Of a stretch of 64,000 nucleotides of DNA, positions 1 to 12,620 are shown piece by piece. The notes below the pieces were generated by a model. The model saw nothing but the letters and a program-made list of their open reading frames with translations, made no database searches and was not told the origin of the DNA. The stretch comes from Kappaphycus alvarezii (lineage: Eukaryota > Rhodophyta > Florideophyceae > Gigartinales > Solieriaceae): the NCBI GenBank assembly GCA_002205965.3, contig NADL03000002.1:620001-684000 (forward strand), read 5' to 3'. The stretch's first letter is position 1, and each line of letters starts with the position of its first letter. Both the position numbers and the translations under genes were made by a program.

Positions 1-3000
1 TTCCTTCTCTACATCACCCTCGGCCATCGGCTCAGACGGCATCTCTACCGCATCACTAGCCGCTTCAACAGCAACCTCGGCCTCTCCTACCTCAGCTGCA
101 GCCTCTGCCACCGCAGCCTCTGTAGCCTCATCTTCAGCCTGAGCCTCTGACGGCATCTCTACCGCATCACTAGCCGCTTCAGCTCCAACCTCGGCCTCCC
201 TTACCTCAGCCGCAGCTTCAGCCACCGCAGGCTCCAAACTCTCAGCTTCAGCCACAGCTTCTGGCGGCACCTCTACTCCATCAGTAGCCACTTCACTCTC
301 GACTGCAGCAGGCACAGCTTCACGTTCAACTTCCGTGCTCTCAACAGCAGGCGCCGTTTCCATCGTAGCACTAACAGCTGCCGCAACCGTCTCTTCTCCA
401 GCCACACCGACACTCTCTTCAGCCGTTTCCTTCTCTACATCACCCTCGGCCATCGGCTCGGACGGCATCTCTACCGCATCACTAGCCGCTTCAACAGCAA
501 CCTCGGCCTTCTCCTACCTCAGCTGCAGCCTCTCCACCGCAGCCTCTGTAGCCTCAGCTTCAGCCTGAGCCTCTGACGGCATCTCTACCACATCACTCGG
601 CGCTTCAATACCAACCTCGGCCTCCCTTACCTCAGCCGCAGCTTCAGCCACCGCAGGCTCCAAACTTTCAGCTTCAGCCACAGCTTCTGGCGGCACCTCT
701 ACTCCATCAGTAGCCACTTCACTCTCGACTGCACAGGCACAGCTTCACGTTCAACTTCCGTGCTCTCAACAGCAGGCGCCGTTTCCATCGTAGTACTAAC
801 AGCTGCCGCAACCGTCTCTTCTCCAGCCACACCAACACTCTCCTCAACCGTTTCCTTCTCTACATCACCCTCGGCCATCGGCTCAGACGGCATCTCTACC
901 GCATCACTAGCCGCTTCAACAGCAACCTCGGCCTCTCCTACCTCAGCTGCAGCCTCTGCCACCGCAGCCTCTGTAGCCTCATCTTCAGCCTGAGCCTCTG
1001 ACGGCATCTCTACCGCATCACACCGCTCCAATCTCCAACCTCGGCCTCCCTTACCTCAGCCGCAGCTTCAGCCACCGCAGGCTCCAAACTCTCAGCTTCA
1101 GCCACAGCTTCTGGCGGCACCTCTACTCCATCAGTAGCCACTTCACTCTCGACTGCAGCAGGCACAGCTTCACGTTCAACTTCCGTGCTCTCAACAGCAG
1201 GCGCCGTTTCCATCGTAGCACTAACAGCTGCCGCAACCGTCTCTTCTCCAGCCACACCGACACTCTCTTCAACCGTTTCCTTCTCTACATCACCCTCGGC
1301 CATCGGCTCGGACGGCATCTCTACCGCATCACTAGCCGCTTCAACAGCAACCTCGGCTCTCCTACCTCAGCTGCAGCCTCTGCCACCGCAGCCTCTGTAG
1401 CCTCAGCTTCAGCCTGAGCCTCTGACGGCATCTCTACCACATCACTCGGCGCTTCAATACCAACCTCGGCCTCCCTTACCTCAGCCGCAGCTTCAGCCAC
1501 CGCAGGCTCCAAACTTTCAGCTTCAGCCACAGCTTCTGGCGGCACCTCTACTCCATCAGTAGCCACTTCACTCGCCACCGCACCAGCCACAACTTCACGT
1601 TCAACTTCCGTGCTCTCAACAGTAGGCGCCGTTTCCATCGTAGTACTAACAGCTGCCGCAACCGTCTCTTCTCCAGCCACACCGACACTCTCTTCAGCCG
1701 TTTCCTTCTCTACATCACCCTCGGCCATCGGCTCGGACGGCATCTCTACCGCATCACTAGCCGCTTCACCAACCTCGGCCTCTCCTACCTCAGCTGCAGC
1801 CTCTGCCACCGCAGCCTCTGTAGCCTCATCTTCAGCCTGAGCCTCTGACGGCATCTCTACCACATCACTCGGCGCTTCAATACCAACCTCGGCCTCCCTT
1901 ACCTCAGCCGCAGCTTCAGCCACCGCAGGCTCCAAACTCTCAGCTTCAGCAACAGCTTCAGACGGCACCCCTACTGCATCAGTAGCCACTTCACTCTCGA
2001 CTGCAGCAGGCACAGCTTCACGTTCAACTTCCGTGCTCTCAACAGCAGGCGCCGTTTCCATCGTAGTACTAACAGCTGCCGCAACCGTCTCTTCTCCAGC
2101 CACCCAACACTCTCCTCAACCGTTTCTTCTCTACATCACCCTCGGCCATCGGCTCAGACGGCATCTCTACCGCATCACTAGCCGCTTCAACAGCAACCTC
2201 GGCCTCTCCTACCTCAGCAGCAGCTTCTGCCACCGCAGCCTCTGTAGCCTCATCTTCAGCCTGAGCCTCTGAGGGCCTCTACCGCATCACTAGCCGCTTC
2301 AATACCAACCTCGGCCTCCCCTACCTCAGCCGCAGCTTCAGCCACTGCAGGCTCCAAACTTCAGCTTCAGCCACAGCTTCTGGCGGCACCCCTACTGCAT
2401 CAGTAGCCACTTCACTCTCGACTGCAGCAGGCACAGCTTCACGTTCAACTTCCGTGCTCTCAACAGCAGGCGCCGTTTCCATCGTAGTACTAACAGCTGC
2501 CGCAACCGTCTCTTCCAGCCACACCAACACTCTCCTCAACCGTTTCCTTCTCTACATCACCCTCGGCCATCGGCTCAGACGGCATCTCTACCGCATCACT
2601 AGCCGCTTCAACAGCAACCTCGGCCTCTCCTACCTCAGCTGCAGCCTCTGCCACCGCAGCCTCTGTAGCCTCATCTTCAGCCTGAGCCTCTGACGGCATC
2701 TCTACCACATAACTCGGCGCTTCAATACCAACCTCGGCCTCCCTTACCTCAGCCGCAGCTTCAGCCACCGCAGGCTCCAAACTTTCAGCTTCAGCCACAG
2801 CTTCTGGCGGCACCTCTACTCCATCAGTAGCCACTTCACTCTCGACTGCAGCAGGCACAGCTTCACGTTCAACTTCCGTGCTCTCAACAGCAGGCGCCGT
2901 TTCCATCGTAGTACTAACAGCTGCCGCAACCGTCTCTTCTCCAGCCACACCAACACTCTCCTTAACCTTTTCCTTCTCTACATCACCCTCGGCCATCGGC

Positions 3001-6000
3001 TCGGACGGCATCTCTACCGCATCACTAGCCGCTTCAACAGCAACCTCGGCCTCTCCTACCTCAGCTGCAGCCTCTGCCACCGCAGCCTCTGTAGCCTCAT
3101 CTTCAGCCTGAGCCTCTGACGGCATCTCTACCGCATCACTAGCCGCTTCAGCTCCAACCTCGGCCTCCCTTACCTCAGCCGCAGCTTCAGCCACCGCAGG
3201 CTCCAAACTCTCAGCTTCAGCCACAGCTTCTGGCGGCACCTCTACTCCATCAGTAGCCACTTCACTCGCCACCGCACCAGCCACAACTTCACGTTCAACT
3301 TCCGTGCTCTCAACAGTAGGCGCCGTTTCCATCGTAGTACTAACAGCTGCCGCAACCGTCTCTTCTCCAGCCACACCGACACTCTCCTCAACTGTTTCCT
3401 TCTCTACATCACCCTCGGCCATCGGCTCGGACGGCATCTCTACCGCATCACTAGCCGCTTCAACAGCAACCTCGGCCTCTCCTACCTCAGCTGCAGCTTC
3501 TGCCACCGCAGCCTCTGTAGCCTCATCTTCAGCCTGAGCCTCTGACGGCATCTCTACCACATCACTCGGCGCTTCAATACCAACCTCGGCCTCCCTTACC
3601 TCAGCCGCAGCTTCAGCCACCGCAGGCTCAAACTCTCAGCTTCAGCCACAGCTTCTGGCGGCACCTCTACTCCATCAGTAGCCACTTCACTCTCGACTGC
3701 AGCAGGCACAGCTTCACGTTCAACTTCCGTGCTCTCAACAGCAGGCGCCGTTTCCATCGTAGCACTAACAGCTGCCGCAACCGTCTCTTCTCCAGCCACA
3801 CCGACACTCTCTTCAGCCGTTTCCTTCTCTACATCACCCTCGGCCATCGGCTCGGACGGCATCTCTACCGCATCACTAGCCGCTTCAACAGCAACCTCGG
3901 CCTCTCCTACCTCAGCTGCAGCCTCTGCCACCGCAGCCTCTGTAGCCTCAGCTTCAGCCTGAGCCTCTGACGGCATCTCTACTGCATCACTCGGCGCTTC
4001 AATACCAACCTCGGCCTCCCTTACCTCAGCCGCAGCTTCAGCCACCACAGGCTCCAAACTCTCAGCTTCAGCACAGCTTCAGACGGCACCCCGACTGCAT
4101 CAGTAGCCACTTCACTCTCGACTGCAGCAGGCACAGCTTCACGTTCAACTTCCGTGCTCTCAACAGCAGGCGCCTTTCCATCGTAGTACTAACAGCTGCC
4201 GCAACCGTCTCTTCCAGCCACACCAACACTCTCCTCAACCGTTTCCTTCTCTACATCACCCTCGGCCATCGGCTCAGACGGCATCTCTACCGCATCACTA
4301 GCCGCTTCAACAGCAACCTCGGCCTCTCCTACCTCAGCTGCAGCCTCTGCCACCGCCTCTGTAGCCTCATCTTCAGCCTGAGCCTCTGACGGCATCTCTA
4401 CCGCATCACTAGCCGCTTCAGCTCCAACCTCGGCCTCCCTTACCTCAGCCGCAGCTTCAGCCACCGCAGGCTCCAAACTCTCAGCTTCAGCCACAGCTTC
4501 TGGCGGCACCTCTACTCCATCAGTAGCCACTTCACTCTCGACTGCAGCAGGCACAGCTTCACGTTCAACTTCCGTGCTCTCAACAGCAGGCGCCGTTTCC
4601 ATCGTAGCACTAACAGCTGCCGCAACCGTCTCTTCTCCAGCCACACCGACACTCTCTTCAGCCGTTTCCTTCTCTACATCACCCTCGGCCATCGGCTCGG
4701 ACGGCATCTCTACCGCATCACTAGCCGCTTCAACAGCAACCTCGGCTCTCCTACCTCAGCTGCAGCCTCTGCCACCGCAGCCTCTGTAGCCTCAGCTTCA
4801 GCCTGAGCCTCTGACGGCATCTCTACCACATCACTCGGCGCTTCAATACCAACCTCGGCCTCCCTTACCTCAGCCGCAGCTTCAGCCACCGCAGGCTCCA
4901 AACTTTCAGCTTCAGCCACAGCTTCTGGCACCTCTACTCCATCAGTAGCCACTTCACTCTCGACTGCAGCAGGCACAGCTTCACGTTCAACTTCCGTGCT
5001 CTCAACAGCAGGCGCCGTTTCCATCGTAGTACTAACAGCTGCCGCAACCGTCTCTTCTCCAGCCACACCAACACTCTCCTCAACCGTTTCCTTCTCTACA
5101 TCACCCTCGGCCATCGGCTCAGACGGCATCTCTACCGCATCACTAGCCGCTTCAACAGCAACCTCGGCCTCTCCTACCTCAGCTGCAGCCTCTGCCACCG
5201 CAGCCTCTGTAGCCTCATCTTCAGCCTGAGCCTCTGACGGCATCTCTACCGCATCACTAGCCGCTTCAGCTCCAACCTCGGCCTCCCTTACCTCAGCCGC
5301 AGCTTCAGCCACCGCAGGCTCCAAACTCTCAGCTTCAGCCACAGCTTCTGGCGGCACCTCTACTCATCAGTAGCCACTTCACTCTCGACTGCAGCAGGCA
5401 CAGCTTCACGTTCAACTTCCGTGCTCTCAACAGCAGGCGCCGTTTCCATCGTAGCACTAACAGCTGCCGCAACCGTCTCTTCTCCAGCCACACCGACACT
5501 CTCTTCAGCCGTTTCCTTCTCTACATCACCCTCGGCCATCGGCTCGGACGGCATCTCTACCGCATCACTAGCCGCTTCAACAGCAACCTCGGCCTCTCCT
5601 ACCTCAGCTGCAGCCTCTGCCACCGCAGCCTCTGTAGCCTCAGCTTCAGCCTGAGCCTCTGACGGCATCTCTACCACATCACTCGGCGCTTCAATACCAA
5701 CCTCGCCTCCTTACCTCAGCCGCAGCTTCAGCCACCGCAGGCTCCAAACTTTCAGCTTCAGCCACAGCTTCTGGCGGCACCTCTACTCCATCAGTAGCCA
5801 CTTCACTCGCCACCGCACCAGCCACAACTTCACGTTCAACTTCCGTGCTCTCAACAGTAGGCGCCGTTTCCATCAGTACTAACAGCTGCCGCAACCGTCT
5901 CTTCTCCAGCCACACCAACACTCTCCTCAGCCGTTTCCTTCTCTACATCACCCTCGGCCATCGGCTCAGACGGCGTCTCTACCGCATCACTAGCCGCTTC

Positions 6001-6780
6001 AGCTCCAACCTCGGCCTCTCCTACCTCAGCTGCAGCCTCTGCCACCGCAGCCTCTGTAGCCTCATCTTCAGCCTGAGCCTCTGACGGCATCTCTACCACA
6101 TCACTCGGCGCTTCAATACCAACCTCGGCCTCCCTTACCTCAGCCGCAGCTTCAGCCACCGCAGGCTCCAAACTCTCAGCTTCAGCAACAGCTTCAGACG
6201 GCACCCCTACTGCATCAGTAGCCACTTCACTCTCGACTGCAGCAGGCACAGCTTCACGTTCAACTTCCGTGCTCTCAACAGCAGGCGCCGTTTCCATCGT
6301 AGTACTAACAGCTGCCGCAACCGTCTCTTCTCCAGCCACCCCAACACTCTCCTCAACCGTTTCTTTCTCTACATCACCCTCGGCCATCGGCTCAGACGGC
6401 ATCTCTACCGCATCACTAGCCGCTTCAACAGCAACCTCGGCCTCTCCTACCTCAGCAGCAGCTTCTGCCACCGCAGCCTCTGTAGCCTCATCTTCAGCCT
6501 GAGCCTCTGAGCACCTCTACCGCATCACTAGCCGCTTCAATACCAACCTCGGCCTCCCCTACCTCAGCCGCAGCTTCAGCCACTGCAGGCTCCAAACTTC
6601 AGCTTCAGCTACAGCTTCTGGCGGCACCCTACTGCATCAGTAGCCACTTCACTCTCGACTGCAGCAGGCACAGCTTCACGTTCAACTTCCGTGCTCTCAA
6701 CAGCAGGCGCCGTTTCCATCGTATACTAACAGCTGCCGCAACCGTCTCTTCTCCAGCCACCCCAACACTCTCCTCAACCG
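1..6780 (-). repeat. Tandem array of ~425-bp (142-codon) coding repeats, about 16 copies
   Basis: A conserved anchor (plus strand TTCCGTGCTCTCAACAG) recurs near 333, 758, 1,183, 1,608, 2,031, 2,452, 2,876, 3,302, 3,727, 4,153, 4,572, 4,994, 5,419, 5,843, 6,267 and 6,691. The spacing is 419-426 bp against an in-frame 426. Read on the minus strand, each unit contains METAPAVESTEVEREAVP, then EVATDGVEVPPEAVAEAES, then two related sub-modules beginning AVAEAAAEV. One ends in VEMPSEAQAEDEATEA and the other in VEMPSEPMAEGDVEKE, so the unit has an internal repeat of about 39 residues. Copies are nearly identical but vary in small indels and in alternatives such as GIEAPSDVV versus GAEAASDAV. Confidence 0.95.
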
Positions 6781-9700
6781 TTGCCTTCTCTACATCACCC
6801 TCGTTACAGCCTCGGCTACCTCAGTTTCTGCTCCCGCAGCCCCTGCAACCTCCCCATCGATTATTACAGCCTCGGCAACCTCCGCCTCTGCCATCGCAGC
6901 CTCTGCAACACTAGCCTCTGTTCTTCCCCCTCGGCTGCCTCTTCCTACCAGCCTCTGCCCATCACTAGAAACTCTACGACACCCCCACCTCTGCAATGAC
7001 AGCCTGAGCAGCTTCAGCCACAGCAGCCTCAGCCTCCCCAGTCTCCGCAGAACCAGAAACAGTTTCTCTTGCCACAGTTTCTCTTGCCACAGTTTCTCTT
7101 GCCACAGGCTCACCAACATTATTCCCTTCCGATTCCTTGGCGGGGATATCCTCTTCAATACTCTCAACAGCCAACACACTCCCGACCGCAGCGGGCACAA
7201 CTTCACTTACAAATTCGGTGCTCTTTACACCAGGCGCTGTTTCCATCGTGGTATCTACAGGGGTCACCACCGTCTCTTCTCCCGACGCCCCAACACCGTC
7301 ATCAGTCATTGCCGTCTCACCACTAGCCTCGGCTCTTGGCTCAGACGGTAACTCCACTGCATCACTTATCCCTTCAGCTGCAACCTGAGCCACTGCAACC
7401 TGCGCCTGTTTCACCTCAGCCTCAGTAACTGCAGCTTTTTACAACAATAGCCTCGGTGACCTCCGCCTGGAAAGCCTCTTCAGCACTGCCAAATTCTCTC
7501 TTGAACAGCATCACTAACATCAGTCCTTTCCTATCCTTTGTAGTACCATCATCTTCAACACTCTCAACAGTCCCCACAGTCCCGACCACAGCAGGTACCA
7601 TCTCACTCTCAACTTCGGTACCCTCTACAGCAGGCGCTGTCTCCATCGTACTGTCTACATATGTCACAGTCGCTTCCTCTCGCGGCAGCCCAATACCGTC
7701 GTCAACCAATTCAGTTTTGCCATAAGCCTCGGCCGTCAGCTCTGATGCTACCTCTAACGAATCACTAGGTACTTCAGTTGCAACATCAGCCCCTCCAACC
7801 TCTTCCGCACCCGGCACAGCCTCCCTGAGCACCCCCTCAAAAACCGCAATTCTCTCTCCATCCTTTGCAGCACCATACTCTACATTCTCAACAGCCTCCG
7901 CAGCGCCTTCCGGCACAGCAGATAACACCTCAACCTCAACAGCAGCGCCCTCGAAGGTAGGCACAGTTTCCGCCGCTATTTGAACAGGATTCTCAGCCTT
8001 CTCCTCTGCCGCTGCCACATCAGCATCCGCGACCGATGCCGTCTCAGCACCAGCCGGGGCAATCTTCGTAGACGACTGCTCTGTTGTGGGGACCCGCCGC
8101 CTTACAGACAGATGGTATGTATTCCGAAGGATTCATCCCTACATCAGTCCCAACGCCCATCGCCGCGACCGTTTCCTCTACAGCAGCATCTCTCCCATCT
8201 ATTGTACGCGCTATAACAGGGTCACCCTCTCTTGAAGGAGCAGGTCCACCAGCAGCTGGGATGATTTTAGAAACATTCTCAGCAAAACCTGGAACACTAC
8301 CGAGCTCCCCAACTTCCTGAACACCTGATGCCATCGTCAAACTCGTCTCCACCGGAGGCAATCTTTCGCCCGTGACTGTGGCCGCCGTAACAGCACATGG
8401 ATCGGACTCAGTTGCAGCTGCTATCACGCTGGCGACAGCGGCGCTTGTGACCGCTAATTCGTTGCTTGTTTGTCCACCAAGGCGACGGGAGTCAGGTCGT
8501 CAAGTGCTGTGCTCATTTGCAGAGATTGAGTTTCTCGCAAACGGGAATCATCCTCAATTTCACTCGGCCATGGATTTCATGGGCTTGACGCAAGGACACG
8601 GCATGTTCAAGGGTAGTTTGGTGCTCCTGACTTTGTGTGCAGCTCTAGGATCCCAGGAGACGATTGCAGTACATGGGTTGGAGCTATCAACCTTGCAACT
8701 TGAGTTTCAAAAACTCGGTCACAACAGGGTCATCCGCCAATGTACCTCGCGTCCTCTCTGATCCATCTGATATCTCAAAGGCTTCCTCTTCCGTTTTCTC
8801 AATAACCCCAGTATACTCTCTAGGTACGTGTTGTTCAGACCCTACTGCAAGTGAGCTCTCCGTATCCGCTATCAAACGAGGAGGTGCAGATGTTTCTTTA
8901 ATTAAGGCACCGCTTACCTCTTCATCACTTCCCAGAGGTATACCGGATGATGATGCTGCTGCCAGTACCTCTGCTCTGCTGGTTGATACGTGGTCTGTAG
9001 TGACAGCCTGGTTAGATGCGAGGCTCACACTCTCTGATTCGCAAGCAGCCTGGGATTCCAGTCGATCAGATTGCTGCTTTTTTGAATCTTGTTGCGGAGA
9101 TGAGTTGTCATCCATGGCAGCAAACGACATTTCTGCAGTGCCTGCATGTTGAGGTAGACTGTGCGGATCCACTGCGATTCCTTCCGTTGCTCCTGAACCT
9201 ACATTCCCAACAGAGTCACTCCTCCCTGACAAGCATTCCTGTCTGAGGCATCAACAACTGAATCTTGTACAATGGATTCAATGTTCACACTGGAATCAAG
9301 GTTCACATCGTCATTCCCGCTGCTAGCTGCAGTGAGGTTGCCTGCTAATACTGGTGAAGTCACTTCAAACGTTGGGTTGTCAGCATCATCAAGCTCTCTG
9401 AAGCCCGCAAGTACCAAATCTCGAGCATCAGGCGAGACCTCTCCATGTGACTCGTTTCCTCCGTCATCAATTGAAGGGTCCCACTTACCTCATCAACACC
9501 TTCAGTCTTGACAGGTTCTCCGTCGGTGTCGGCGATAAGAGGCTTTTCTTCATCAATGTTCGGCGCAGCAGTCTTCTCGTATGCAGAAACTGTATCGGAC
9601 CGCATTTCGATTCCGGACAGCGGTACTTCTACGAACTGAGTCTCATCACGAACATCCGCGTCGACAGCATCGGCCTGGCCATCATCGACCTGCGAAACAT

Positions 9701-11185
9701 GCTCTGCAGTGACCTTGTCAGTTTTGGCCTCAATATCACCCGTGGATGGAGAAATACCCTGGACATCCTCCTCGGTGCCATCAAGTGGCTCACGTTCCTT
9801 ACCATCAGGATGCGCATCTTCATCAGCGAGGCCAACTTCTTCGACATGCGGCTGGGCTTCATCTTGTGGAGCCATTGTGTCCTCCACAACAGCTGGCGTG
9901 TATTCACCAGTTGTCTCAGGTTCGGTACCGGCATCGAGAGAGCTTTCCTCTGGCGACTTTTCCAGTTCTGGCAAGGCCTGGGCAGCGGGTATCACCACCT
10001 CAGCGCCGACATCAGCGGTACTCACGTCCGTTCCTTCGACAAGATCGGCGACGGCATTATTTCCATCTTCGCAACATTTCCCGGCTCAGCCATGTCGTGA
10101 TCCGGAGCTACGGTCTCCTGCTCCTGGGCCGCGGCAGTACCATCCTGGTCATCGTCCGCGGTTTCATCCTTGTCATCATCAGCAGTTTCATCCCCAGCTA
10201 CACTCGAAATCAAAGCTGCAGAGGCAACTGTCGCAGCAAGGCAGCCACCTCACCTGCGGTGCTCGTTGTAACTGCTGGAGTGTCGCTTGGCTTGGTGGCC
10301 TCAGATGTCGGTGCAGGTGCAGGCGGGAGAACCGGTCCGACTGAACTGCAGGGGAAAATTCGGCGACTGGTGGCGGAGCGTCAGCAACTGCAGGGCCGGT
10401 ATTCATGGCGATGGCATGGTCCAAAACAGGCTGGGGGACTATGTGGGTCCTGCTGTATCCTCCAAGGAAGTGGCAACATCGGCGAGGACTCGAGAAGTAG
10501 CCAGAGCTGTATTCTCGGCGGTGTCCGGAATGAAGTCCTGAGGGTCAGTGGGGCCTGTAACCTCAGCGGTCTCTGAGATAGTGGCAAGGCTGGAGGAGGC
10601 CCTGCCTATTCCCCCTGGGCGATCAGGTTCGACATTTATGGCTGTGTTCCTGGGTTGAGCACCGGGGCCGTAGTTTGCTGGGAACTGCGAAAGGTAGAGT
10701 ACTGCGGGGAAGAACCTCTGTCAAAGGAGGAGTTCTTTGAGACGGCCGAGTATCGTGATAACCATCATATGTCTTGAAGAAGACTCCGTATATGATCAAA
10801 GAAACAGAAGCAAGAATGAAGACTATGGGAACAAGACGAAGCATCCAACCCTTCCTGGTGATGCACTCAGAATTGACGACGGAGGACTTTTGGGCACAGG
10901 CAATAGGGAAAGCAACTGCACAAGCATCGACATCACAACTAGAGCAATGATTGACATCAAAGGAGGTGTCAGTGGGGGGACGCATTCGGTACGGCCTTCG
11001 CTGCCAACAGAGTAACAGCAGTCACACTGGCAGGTGTTTTCCAAGTTACGGGAAATTCCATCGGATGGGGTTAGGGAGCGGGAGACCCAAGACGGGATAG
11101 AGATTCCTGACGAGGTCTGCGAGAAAGAGAGAAGCAAAACAACCACCACTTGCAAGACGATGACGGAAAAATGAAGTCTACGCAT
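1..11185 (-). CDS. Giant signal-peptide, Cys-rich, single-TM protein with acidic tandem-repeat tail (partial, frameshifted)
   Basis: No family recognised. The ATG at 11,185 starts a clear signal peptide (MRRLHFSVIVLQ followed by a VVVVLLLSF core). A Cys-rich ectodomain of roughly 65 residues follows, with the pattern C-x-C-x-C-C then C, then C-x2-C-x3-C and further single Cys. Then comes a hydrophobic span (LVPIVFILASVSLIIYGVFF, about 10,830-10,890). Downstream the chain is acidic and low complexity (about 10,600-7,990) and then enters the tandem repeats, running past base 1. A type I topology would put the whole tail of more than 3,300 residues in the cytosol (inference). The frame changes many times; the first is at the C6 run near 10,980, where both flanking frames make sense and there is no in-frame stop. 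It could be a real giant gene with assembly indels, or a decaying one. Function unknown. Confidence 0.7.
6781..7990 (-). repeat. Diverged proximal copies of the tandem repeat
   Basis: Two or more degenerate copies of the same unit lie on the N-terminal side of the array. The recognisable core TTMETAPGVKSTE lies near 7,200-7,250 and STMETAPAVEGTEVESE near 7,600-7,660, spaced roughly 400 bp apart. This part also carries a small repeat of the pentapeptide VARET (three copies, near 7,060-7,110). The stretch keeps the acidic Ala/Glu/Val composition but not the near-identity of the main array. Confidence 0.75.
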
Positions 11186-11930
11186 GATTAGGGGTGGTTC
11201 GGGGACAACAAGGGTAGGCGTAAGGAGTGGGGAGTGGGCGAGTGATGCAGCTAGAGCAGGTGAGAGGGGGAGGGGAGGTATAGGACAGATGAAAGAAAAG
11301 CAAAGAAAGACGGAAGTAGGGAAGGTACGATTAAGAAAAAGAGGTGGTGTAGACTAACGGCGACGGTAGCAATGGCTGCAGCGGTTTAGTTATATTAAGT
11401 TGATCAACGTGCTATTTGGTTGAGAAGTTGGTGGCAACGAGTGGAGGGTGATGGTGGATCAGAGATGGCACGGTTCGATTGGAATGGCGGAGGTGCGCTG
11501 TCGAAAGCAAGTGATGATAGTGGAGGGAAGGGGCGAGTCGAATTTTCTTGCTGGATCGACGAGTAGGAGGGTTCCTAGCTGGAGAGGCACGAGGGGATGG
11601 CGGAGGTAGTCATCGGCTGGAGGTACAGTTCTATTCGTGGCAACCATTGTTCGCAAGGACGGTTTGCGAATGTCAAAGAATGCATTGATCATGTGGGCCA
11701 CAGGAGAAGACCTAACGGGTGGCGAGGTCGTTGTTCACACAAGTAGAGGCAGCTGCTTTTCAGTTTTTTCATTCCACCGGTCCCGTAATTCAGAAGGTAC
11801 AGCTGACCATGTTTTATTTCGTTCTGGGTACACATCATTATTTTCGTTGTTTTTAGCGGTCCTTATTTAACTTTCCAACTACATTGATCCGTTGGACCAC
11901 AAGGGCCTAAATATTCTACAGTACAGCTGT
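11186..11930. other. Upstream region of the giant gene, no gene recognised
   Basis: Purine-rich on the plus strand just upstream of the ATG at 11,185. Short open stretches on both strands between about 11,460 and 11,880 resemble nothing I know. It presumably includes the promoter of the giant gene; no TATA-type element was convincing. Confidence 0.4.
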
Positions 11931-12620
11931 CAATGTAAATTACTTTTCTTAAAATAACGTTACACATTTGTTTTCTTCAGTTCCCTCAACCCTCAACTGA
12001 ATTGCGTTGCTGTACGGCACTCTACTGTACCAATTATTTGATGCGCGTTGGAACAGAGGCTAACCTATTTTTCAATCATTAAAACACCCCAATTCTTCCC
12101 CTTCTACAGTACTACACAATCAATGCGAAAGGATCTTTACTCATTACTTATTTTTACTGTACCAAAAGCATTCATCCTGACCTGCTTCCAACAGGACTGT
12201 ATTTATGCAATCCAAATATACTGTACTGTAATTCATTCTGCCCATAAACAGCCTCATGATTTACGGTATTGTACAGTACAGTCGTTGATGCCATGTACAG
12301 TAGTGCTGTATCCCTTGCATTACAGTAATGATTCTGGTCAACTGGACCTCGACAGGACTGCATTGTACCGTCCTGCTCGGAATTATGGATACAGTGGTGC
12401 GTTGACGACTGCACCTCCAGTAATTTCGCAGAATTCGTCGTCTGACCAAAGAGCTCCCGCTGGGCGTCAGTTGTCATATTGAATGCATGCGTAGGCATAC
12501 CTGGACAAAGGGCCATTTATTTCTAGTGTTGTCATACTGCATCAACACAATTTACGGTAGCTAATTTATTTCTGGTTTGGTACATCAGATACTGTCATAC
12601 TGTACTTTCATTCCGTGCGT
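11930..12620. repeat. Loose cluster of TACAGTA/TACTGTA motifs
   Basis: Repeated short palindromic words such as TACAGTAC, GTACTGTA and GTACAGTACAG occur near 11,925, 12,030, 12,105, 12,220, 12,270, 12,300, 12,540 and 12,600. They are far more frequent than chance would give. They are less dense than in the clusters at 21.1 and 38.6 kb. Confidence 0.6.

Noticed and set aside
335..6502. Plus-strand ORFs of about 77 codons repeated in every tandem unit
   Set aside because: They are a by-product of the repeat. The minus strand is open over several units at a time, is acidic and continues into the signal-peptide gene, whereas each plus frame ends within its unit.
1..7990. CRISPR array or satellite DNA reading of the tandem repeats
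   Set aside because: Units are about 425 bp with no spacers, and they maintain a coding frame and amino-acid bias, so a protein-coding repeat is a better explanation.
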